Shown one piece after another: positions 6,302 through 12,119 of a stretch of DNA of 19,817 nucleotides. The first letter of the stretch is position 1; each line of letters begins with the position of its first letter. The stretch spans positions 111,749 through 131,565 of the forward strand of contig CAYGZQ010000002.1 of assembly GCA_964354375.1 (NCBI GenBank). Direction: 5' to 3'. Position numbers and translations under genes: made by a program. The notes below the pieces were generated by a model, which saw only the letters and a program-made list of their open reading frames with translations, made no database searches and had not been told where the DNA came from. The stretch is from CAYGZQ01 sp964354375 [NCBI: uncultured Planctomycetota bacterium] (GTDB lineage Bacteria > JAJVIF01 > JAPKYR01).

Positions 6302-8056
6302 CTAATACACATCCTGCGAGATGATTTTCGCTGCGAAAATGTCGGCCTCACCCGCGGCAGTATGGACATCTGATCCCGCGCCGGGATCGAAATCGACTGT
6401 CTCGTGGAAAAGCCCGGTGAGATAGAGATAGCCGTCACTCAGAAGCGAGATGCCCCATGCGGCTTCATCGCCGGAGCCGCCGATAGTGAAGGTCCATCTG
6501 TAATCGCCGGACGGTCCAAACTTGCTGACGAAAATGTCATTGCCGTCGTTCGACGTGATGTTCCTGACACTGTCGCCGGGGTCGAAATCCACGATGTCGG
6601 CGAATCGGCCTGCCACATAGACATTCCCGGCGTAATCGATATCGAGCCTCTCCGACGCTTCGTCCCAGCCCCCGCCCCAGGTGCGAGCCCACTTGAAGTC
6701 GCCGCTCGAATCGAACTTGCTCAGGAAGACATTGACAAGCGGATTCCACCCGGGGACCTGGCTCGGTACCGACTGGTGCCAATCCTCGCCGGCGCCGGGA
6801 TCGAAGTCAACGTTCCCCTGGAAATAGCCGGTGACATAGACCCCGCCCAACGCATCGACCGCGATCTGTCTAGCCTGGTCCCAGTCGTAGACCCCTCCCC
6901 ATGTTCGGGCCCACTGGAAGAGGCCGCCCTGATCGAATTTGCTCAGGAATGCATCGTTGTAGGCGCCGGCGGCGGCGTGGAGGTCAGTGCCGACGCCGGG
7001 ATCGAAATCGATGGTCCGGTTGAAAATCCCGGAGACGTATACCGCGCCCAGACTGTCCGTCGCGACGGACAGACCCTTCTCGCCGTCCCACGTGAGCCCC
7101 CACTGGTAGTTGCCATACGAATCGAATTTGCTGAGAAAGACGTCGTTGAAAGCGATCTTGGAGTGAATGTCGAAGCCCGCGCCGGGGTCCATGTCCATGT
7201 CGCCTGCGAAGAATCCCGTCACGTACACGTCGCCGGAAGCGTCCACGGCGACACTCTGGGCCTGGTCCCAGTAATAGCTTCCCCACGTGAGCGCCCATTG
7301 ATAATTGCCGTCCGCATCGAACTTGCTGAGAAAACAATCGAGGCTCCCGCAGGAAGCGTGCCAATCCACATCCGGACCGGGATCGAAGTCCGCTTCGTCC
7401 TGGAACCAACCTGTCACGTACACTGCGCCGGTACTGTCAACGGCCAAACCGAAGCCCTCGTCCCAGATCGATCCTCCCCAGGTCCTGACCCATTGCAGCG
7501 ATCCCTGCGGGTTGTACTTGAGCAGGAATGCATCGTATCCGCCGTGCGAGCTTCGCGTGACGTTGTTCGGCGGATCGAAATCGAAGGTGCCCATGAAAAC
7601 CCCGGTGACATACAGGTTCCCGATATCATCGATCGCGCTTGCGTAGCCGGCGTCAAATCCCGTCCCTCCCGACGTGCGGGACCATCCGGGCGGCAGGAGA
7701 TTCCTGATGGTGACCGCGACAGATCGGATCTCGGACGAATGGTGGTCGGAGCTGACCGTAACCCGGATGGTTACCGCCGTATCCGCGTCGACCAGCCCGG
7801 CATTGAACGTGGCGGTTGCCGAGGTCTGGTTTGTGAACGTGCCGGAACCTGGCGGATCGACGGCCCATTGATAGCCGATCCCGGTGTCGCCGACGGCCGT
7901 GATGCCGTACGCCGCCTGTGAATCCTCATTGACCGATGAAGGTCCGGAGATATTGCCGACGCTGAACTGGTCTGTGTTGTCGCCGCCTCCTCCCCCGCAG
8001 GCTGCAATGAAGAGGCAGGCCAGGAAAACCAGCATAAGGAGCGGGCGCATAGCCAT
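6302..8056 (-). CDS. SBBP-type seven-bladed beta-propeller lipoprotein (propeller 4)
   Basis: Predicted exported lipoprotein, 584 residues, role unknown. The start at ATG 8056 (MAMRPLL) has GAGG seven bases upstream; ATG 8050 is possible but further from that site. The signal peptide ends in lipobox IAAC (Cys20), followed by five glycines. One Ig-like domain (about 30-118) carries ISGP, GDTGI and YQWAVDP. Seven SBBP-like repeats run from Trp125 with a consensus of W-x-R-T-W-G-G, then G-x-V-Y-V-T-G-x-F and V-D-F-D-P-G. Blade 1 has DFDPPNN and blade 3 has DMDPG. Blade 5 carries an insertion of Pro, Val and Trp residues like that of propeller 3. This is the first gene of the minus-strand run of four. 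An Asp-rich turn in each blade could bind metal, but this is conjecture. Confidence 0.88.
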   Translation of the reverse strand: MAMRPLLMLVFLACLFIAACGGGGGDNTDQFSVGNISGPSSVNEDSQAAYGITAVGDTGIGYQWAVDPPGSGTFTNQTSATATFNAGLVDADTAVTIRVTVSSDHHSSEIRSVAVTIRNLLPPGWSRTSGGTGFDAGYASAIDDIGNLYVTGVFMGTFDFDPPNNVTRSSHGGYDAFLLKYNPQGSLQWVRTWGGSIWDEGFGLAVDSTGAVYVTGWFQDEADFDPGPDVDWHASCGSLDCFLSKFDADGNYQWALTWGSYYWDQAQSVAVDASGDVYVTGFFAGDMDMDPGAGFDIHSKIAFNDVFLSKFDSYGNYQWGLTWDGEKGLSVATDSLGAVYVSGIFNRTIDFDPGVGTDLHAAAGAYNDAFLSKFDQGGLFQWARTWGGVYDWDQARQIAVDALGGVYVTGYFQGNVDFDPGAGEDWHQSVPSQVPGWNPLVNVFLSKFDSSGDFKWARTWGGGWDEASERLDIDYAGNVYVAGRFADIVDFDPGDSVRNITSNDGNDIFVSKFGPSGDYRWTFTIGGSGDEAAWGISLLSDGYLYLTGLFHETVDFDPGAGSDVHTAAGEADIFAAKIISQDVY

Positions 8057-8132
8057 ACGATTACCTCACGTCGCGATCAATGATTCGATCAGATTTTACC
8101 ATTAGGGGAAAGACCACGCGCATTTCGGTCGC

Positions 8133-8242
8133 AGTCATACGCACCTTGCGTATGGTTTCCAAGTAGTCATACGCATCCTGCGTATGGTTCTTGATCAGGG
8201 GGGCAATATGAAGAACCATGCGCAGGATGCGCATTACTACAT
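8133..8242. repeat. REP-like hairpin cluster upstream of propeller 4
   Basis: Three perfect 7-bp hairpins with 3-base loops are visible: ATACGCA-CCT-TGCGTAT (8137-8153), ATACGCA-TCC-TGCGTAT (8169-8185) and ATGCGCA-GGA-TGCGCAT (8218-8234). The first two are direct repeats. The second (8163-8192) and third (8211-8240) are inverted copies of each other around an 18-base spacer, a BIME-like layout. The third base of the stem changes together with its partner (A/T versus G/C), so pairing is preserved. Confidence 0.78.
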
Positions 8243-8380
8243 TAAGGCGCGTTGCCGCATAGCGGGCGCATGCTACTAGCCCGGCTTAATATCTGTTAAA
8301 CTGGTGGGACTGTCCGGCGCGAGGTGCCCGGGGGAAAAGCGTACTCGATCCCCGAGCCAAATGATCTCATGCCGGAAATG

Positions 8381-8387
8381 AAGGAGG
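8381..8387 (+). promoter_or_regulatory. Strong Shine-Dalgarno site selecting a GTG start
   Basis: AAGGAGG lies six bases before GTG at 8394, and the reading frame opens directly into a signal peptide. This fixes the GTG start. Confidence 0.8.
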
Positions 8388-8393
8388 AACATC

Positions 8394-10079
8394 GTGAGGA
8401 TATTTCTGCTCTGTGCGAGCCTTGCAATGATGCTCTTGCTGTCAATGCCCGCAGGCGCCGATGAGGCGCAGGACTACATTGGGAACGAGATCAACGACTG
8501 GATCGGAATCGCCAACAGCGACGGCTACAACGTCCTGGGGACTTATGTCGGGACCGTGGGCGCAGAAGAGGTGGTGTACAACTACGAACTGAGTCCCGGA
8601 GTGTACCACCTCTACGCCTCGGGCGGGCTGCACATAAGCGACCTGGACGTATACATCTACGACGCGGAGGGGATTGAACTCGGCAGCGACTCGCTTCCCG
8701 ACAAGATCCCCATAGTGGTGCTCAAGCTGGCGGAGGCCGTCAAGGCGGAAGTCAGAATCGGTGCGTTCTCGTTCGATGAGGGCTACGGCTCCGATTATTT
8801 CTGCATAGTGGTTGCGAGCGAGGGCGAGGGAGAGGTGAAGGATTTCGCGGGAGCGACGGTGGATATCGAGGCGAGCGAACCGATTGAAGGCGCCGGCGGC
8901 GAAGTATCGGATGACGAAACGTACAGGCAGGAGGCCCAGGGCTTCCTGGACAGTTGGCTGCCGATGGAGAGTGAAACCGAGGGCGAGATTGTCGACGGCG
9001 GTGTTGTACTCGCGACCGACCTGGCTTACAGGATAGACCTTGCACTTGTACCCGGATTCTACCGTGTGGTGGGTCAGCCGGACTCTCGATGCATGGATCT
9101 GGACATGACGGTCTATGACGAAGAGGACAACCCGCTTGCCGAAGATCACCTTGAGGACAATATCCCGATCTGCGAGTTCTACGTCCTGGATGAGCAGAAC
9201 ATCGGGATAGACCTCGAAATCTACTCGCTGACCGAAGGTGCCGACCGGACATATGTCGCGTACATGGTCAAGAACCTGGGTCCCATTGATGAGGAGTCAA
9301 GCAGCGCTTACATCGAGGAAAGGCTGGGCTGGCTGCAGGAGAACGCGGACAGCGCAGGCGAGGAGACCGTTGACAGCGGCATTGACACCATCAATCAGGA
9401 CGAGAATCCCGCCAGACTCGAATACGAGCTCGATGCGGGGAGCTATTTCTGTGAAGCGAACGGCGGGATGCTTCTCACCGACGCGGACTTGGCTGTGTAC
9501 GACACCGACGGGAATCTGCTGGGTGACGATACCCTGGCGGACAACTACCCGATGGTCTGGTTCGAGCTGGGCGAGCCGGCGACTGTGGCTGTTGAAGTGA
9601 CGGCTGCGTCCTTCGTCGAGGGCTTTGACGAAGCTTACTACTGCTGGATAGTGACGAGGACCGGGGAATACTCCGGCGGGATGACCTCATGGAGCGGCAA
9701 CGACGAAGAGCTGATATCGTCCGCCCAGATCCTCGCGGAGAAATGGCTTGCCGTGGTGGAGAGTCACGGCGAGGAGAGAATAGACTCCTTCACTGAAGGG
9801 ATCACGCAGGACGACAACGTGTGGCGGTACGATCTGCAATTGGCTGAGGGCGTCTATTACATCTACGGGCAGGGCGACGATATCTGCCTTATTGACCTGG
9901 ACATGGTGGTCTATGACGAAGAGGGGGAAATGGTGGACAATGACGATCTGGCAAACAACTCGCCTGTGTGCCGGGTCGAGGCCGGTGCGTCTGGAGCAAT
10001 GTTCAGAGTGGAAATAACCGCGTGCGCGCTGGAATGCGAGAAGGGGTTCTTCCATCTGGTGATCGCGCGCGGGAAGTGA
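8394..10079 (+). CDS. Secreted acidic protein with four PPC-like repeats
   Basis: Exported protein of 561 residues, function unknown. Residues 1-22 form a Sec signal peptide ending A-G-A before DEAQ. There is no lipobox, so it is predicted to be periplasmic or secreted. Four repeats of about 125 residues follow (about 24-142, 175-296, 300-422 and 435-560). Each starts with a short amphipathic helix containing a Trp (NDWIGI, DSWLPM, LGWLQE, EKWLAV). Each then has a beta-rich part with L-x-x-G-x-Y, D-L-D-x-x-V-Y-D, an acidic turn and D-N-x-P. This resembles bacterial pre-peptidase C-terminal (PPC) beta-sandwich domains, but no peptidase is attached. Repeats 2 and 4 share paired cysteines (C-M-D-L-D and P-I-C; C-L-I-D-L-D and P-V-C) that could form disulphides, whereas repeats 1 and 3 lack them. 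The protein is strikingly rich in Asp and Glu. The PPC assignment is by pattern only. Confidence 0.85.
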   Translation: MRIFLLCASLAMMLLLSMPAGADEAQDYIGNEINDWIGIANSDGYNVLGTYVGTVGAEEVVYNYELSPGVYHLYASGGLHISDLDVYIYDAEGIELGSDSLPDKIPIVVLKLAEAVKAEVRIGAFSFDEGYGSDYFCIVVASEGEGEVKDFAGATVDIEASEPIEGAGGEVSDDETYRQEAQGFLDSWLPMESETEGEIVDGGVVLATDLAYRIDLALVPGFYRVVGQPDSRCMDLDMTVYDEEDNPLAEDHLEDNIPICEFYVLDEQNIGIDLEIYSLTEGADRTYVAYMVKNLGPIDEESSSAYIEERLGWLQENADSAGEETVDSGIDTINQDENPARLEYELDAGSYFCEANGGMLLTDADLAVYDTDGNLLGDDTLADNYPMVWFELGEPATVAVEVTAASFVEGFDEAYYCWIVTRTGEYSGGMTSWSGNDEELISSAQILAEKWLAVVESHGEERIDSFTEGITQDDNVWRYDLQLAEGVYYIYGQGDDICLIDLDMVVYDEEGEMVDNDDLANNSPVCRVEAGASGAMFRVEITACALECEKGFFHLVIARGK

Positions 10080-10081
10080 GG

Positions 10082-10180
10082 TTTCTTCTTCGTGTCTTAG
10101 TGTTAGGTCTTTCGATTAAAGGATTAACCACCAAGGCACCAAGGGCACCAAGGGCACCAAGAAGAAAAAGAAAGAAGAGG
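10082..10180. repeat. 'CACCAAGG' hairpin repeat, copy 1
   Basis: AACCACCAAGGCACCAAG begins at 10126 and continues as 9-base tandem units (GGCACCAAG), then an A/G-rich tail to 10180. A degenerate inverse arm (TTCTTCTTCGTGTCTTAG) starts at 10083. This is the same family as 14284-14365, 17153-17267 and 18220-18334. It lies between the convergent ends of the 8394-10079 and 10193-10906 genes. Confidence 0.7.
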
Positions 10181-10192
10181 GGGTTGGGATCG

Positions 10193-10906
10193 TCAGAGGG
10201 AGATGAGCCCGCTGTATTCGTCGTCGGACATCTCCGCGTCCGGCTCGGGCTTTGACGGTGCAGGTCGGGGGACATCCGGATTCTCGGGGGCCAATGTAGC
10301 TTCGTCCGTATCCGGTGGAGTTTCGGCATCGCCGGAGTAATCCGGCGGGAATGCATACTTGGGCAGGCCCTTCCATTCGATCTCCAGGAAGCCGGAACGT
10401 ATTCTCTGTCTCCGCTTTTTCTTCGGGGGCTCGATACTCTCAGCCGATACCCAATGACCGCGGACTCCGCTCTTCTCTTTTTCCACAATCTTCGGGTACC
10501 TGTCGCGAACGCTCTTCCTGCGGCGGTCATCGTGCAGGGCGCGATACCTCGAGATCACCGCCTTGTAGACAGCGTAAGTCTCGATCGCCTCGACATCTTT
10601 GGCCTCGCGCGCCTCCATCATCTTGCGCATGCGGTAGGAGTCGGCTTCGTCGAAATTCCCCTCGGACAGGAGCATGTCGATGGTCGGGTCCTCGAACCTG
10701 ATGGGATCGTCGGGACGCACGAACGGGACATGCTCGCACGCTCTCTTCCTGTAGAACGCGCGGATCTCCAGATCACTTGTGGGTCGAGCGAAAGAATGGA
10801 CGCCAAGATCGGTGAAACCCACGCTTGCCCACTGTGCCCAGGTCCTCACGTCGATCGCGGCCACGAGGATGATCATCAGGATCAGTATGAGCCAGAAGAA
10901 CGACAT
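10193..10906 (-). CDS. Single-pass membrane protein of unknown function with LIS tail (paralogue A)
   Basis: I do not recognise the family. The 237-residue protein has one N-terminal transmembrane segment (residues about 3-19), then D-V-R-T-W-A-Q-W, a conserved S-D-L-E-I-R (44-49) and a charged helical region (about 70-135). The helical part contains L-L-S-E-G-N-F-D-E-A and Y-A-V-Y. A basic patch PKKKRRQR (161-168) is followed by a Pro-rich acidic linker and the extreme C-terminus DDEYSGLISL. The TM position, the EIR motif, the helical region and the tail recur in the 11021-11800 product, so the pair arose by duplication. GGAGGT sits about 26 bases upstream, too far to serve ATG 10906, and no closer in-frame start exists. 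The start is therefore probable rather than certain. Confidence 0.72.
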   Translation of the reverse strand: MSFFWLILILMIILVAAIDVRTWAQWASVGFTDLGVHSFARPTSDLEIRAFYRKRACEHVPFVRPDDPIRFEDPTIDMLLSEGNFDEADSYRMRKMMEAREAKDVEAIETYAVYKAVISRYRALHDDRRRKSVRDRYPKIVEKEKSGVRGHWVSAESIEPPKKKRRQRIRSGFLEIEWKGLPKYAFPPDYSGDAETPPDTDEATLAPENPDVPRPAPSKPEPDAEMSDDEYSGLISL

Positions 10907-11004
10907 GGGCGTGTTTATGATAGCAGGGTTACCTCCATCTTTCCCTTAGCGGCGGGTTCGGAAGCTGCATTTCCTGATCACAGGGTTTCATAACGTATGG
11001 TCCC

Positions 11005-11022
11005 GAGAGCGCGAACGCTCTC
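11005..11022 (-). terminator. Hairpin at the stop codon of the 11021-11800 gene
   Basis: GAGAGCG (11005-11011) and CGCTCTC (11016-11022) pair perfectly. On the transcribed minus strand the loop is TTCG, a stable tetraloop sequence. The stem overlaps the TGA stop (11021-11023). No T-run follows, so it may be a processing or stability hairpin and not an intrinsic terminator. Confidence 0.4.
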
Positions 11023-11800
11023 AGATTGAGATCAGGTCGGTGTAGTCGTCCGGATCGATATCCTTCCTTTTCTCCTTCTCATCGGCCTTCTTGTGATCGG
11101 AGAGTTTCTCGAATTCGAGTTTGACGGGTCCCTTTTCGTAGGCTGCCGGCGCCCCCAGCTTGACCGGACCGGGCGGAGGGGGCGGAATTACCGCATCGAG
11201 TGGAATGATTGCGGGCGGCACCAGAATCGCGGCAGGGGCTGCCTTGAGTTTTGCCTTCCAGAGCGGCGGGACGACATCCTTGCCGCCGACCGCCGCAGGC
11301 ACATGATCGATCGTCTCGACGGCATCGATCGTCTCAGGCTGGGATGTGGGAAAATCCGATCTCTCGGCAAACGGATGCTCAACATCGGCGTGATAGCGTC
11401 GCACGGTCTCGTCCCTGTCGGTTTCCTTCTGTCTCCTCGCGATCCTCGCTCCGTAGATGGCGTACTTGCGCAGGGACTCGTCGTCGTCCATCTCCTCGGC
11501 GATGAGTTCCATTTCGTGCCGGTACTCCCGGGCCTTGTCCAGGTCTCCCTGCGCGATAAGCTCTTCAAGCTGCAGATCCGGGTTTTCGATATAGTCGTCG
11601 GCCGTGACGCATACCACTTCAGGCACAGGATTGTTGCGCCTCGTCTCGCTACGGATTTCGAAATCGGTCTTGCGGGGTGTGCGATGGCGTCCGGGCATGC
11701 CAATGAAATACCCGTCTCCGCCCCATACGCTTCCCCAATGCCGAGTGTCATTCCCGATGAGAATGAGGAAGATGAAAGTCCATATCAGCCACCAGAACAT
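11021..11800 (-). CDS. Single-pass membrane protein of unknown function with LIS tail (paralogue B)
   Basis: Family not recognised. The 259-residue protein begins with a Trp-rich transmembrane segment (residues about 2-16). It then has N-D-T-R-H-W-G-S-V-W, T-D-F-E-I-R (45-50) and a charged helical region (about 73-140) with L-I-A-Q-G-D-L-D-K-A, Y-R-H-E-M and Y-A-I-Y-G. A variable Ala/Pro-rich segment (about 185-222, including a run of prolines) leads to a Lys/Glu-rich stretch and the C-terminus PDDYTDLISI. The order of elements matches the 10193-10906 protein, whose gene starts 114 bp further downstream. The middle is divergent in both length and sequence, so selection seems focused on the two ends and the helical core. 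No Shine-Dalgarno site is visible before ATG 11800. Confidence 0.75.
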   Translation of the reverse strand: MFWWLIWTFIFLILIGNDTRHWGSVWGGDGYFIGMPGRHRTPRKTDFEIRSETRRNNPVPEVVCVTADDYIENPDLQLEELIAQGDLDKAREYRHEMELIAEEMDDDESLRKYAIYGARIARRQKETDRDETVRRYHADVEHPFAERSDFPTSQPETIDAVETIDHVPAAVGGKDVVPPLWKAKLKAAPAAILVPPAIIPLDAVIPPPPPGPVKLGAPAAYEKGPVKLEFEKLSDHKKADEKEKRKDIDPDDYTDLISI

Positions 11801-12119
11801 GTCAGTTTGTCCGGGCTATCGGGAAACGGGGCTGCGATGAGTCGGGGACCATGCCGGCCTGCCTCCCCACCAGGCGTTTGCTTTCGTGAGCACCCCCTCA
11901 GCCCTCCTTTTCCCCTCGAATACTCGACGCGCGGGAGTCCCAATGGTTGCGCCCATCAAGCGTCCCGGCCAACTCACCCATATAATAGCATGATATACTT
12001 GAGTTGACTTATCGGCCGCTCTCCCAAAAGGTTAGGGATTTCCTTGGAGAAGGCACCTAATTAGGGGGCGAAACCCATAGGTCCATTCAATCGACTGCGA
12101 TTGCAGGAGACTTACCATA
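11801..12119. other. Divergent intergenic region, probable promoter area and 5' leader
   Basis: This 319-bp gap separates the minus-strand LIS-tail gene from the plus-strand lipoprotein gene. Its only AT-rich island (11978-12010) holds a perfect TATAAT at 11981-11986 on the plus strand, but no good -35 stands 16-18 bases upstream. A TTGACT at 12004-12009 lacks a matching -10. The remaining leader, up to AGGAG (12105-12109) and ATG 12120, matches no riboswitch that I recognise. Confidence 0.35.

Larger units (their letters stand above)
8057..8393. other. Divergent intergenic region between propeller 4 and the PPC-repeat gene
   Basis: This 337-bp gap separates the minus-strand propeller genes from a plus-strand gene. 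Its left half is filled by REP-like hairpins (8133-8242). On the minus strand an extended -10-like TGGTAAAAT occurs at 8100-8092 without an obvious -35. The right half contains AT-rich TTAATATCTGTTAAAC (8286-8301), a possible promoter area that I cannot resolve into good hexamers. Confidence 0.4.

Noticed and set aside
6211-6438. N-terminal extension of propeller 3
   Set aside because: The 76 extra residues overlap the end of propeller 4 and lie before a clear ribosome-binding site and signal peptide.
8133-8242. Integron attC site or tRNA-like structure
   Set aside because: The stems are short 7-bp hairpins with 3-base loops. No GTTRRRY/RYYYAAC core sites, integrase gene or tRNA cloverleaf features are present.
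12031-12119. Riboswitch in the leader of the 12120-14234 gene
   Set aside because: I checked it by eye for conserved TPP, cyclic-di-GMP and fluoride motifs. GGGGGCGAAACCC gives a small hairpin but no recognised aptamer core.
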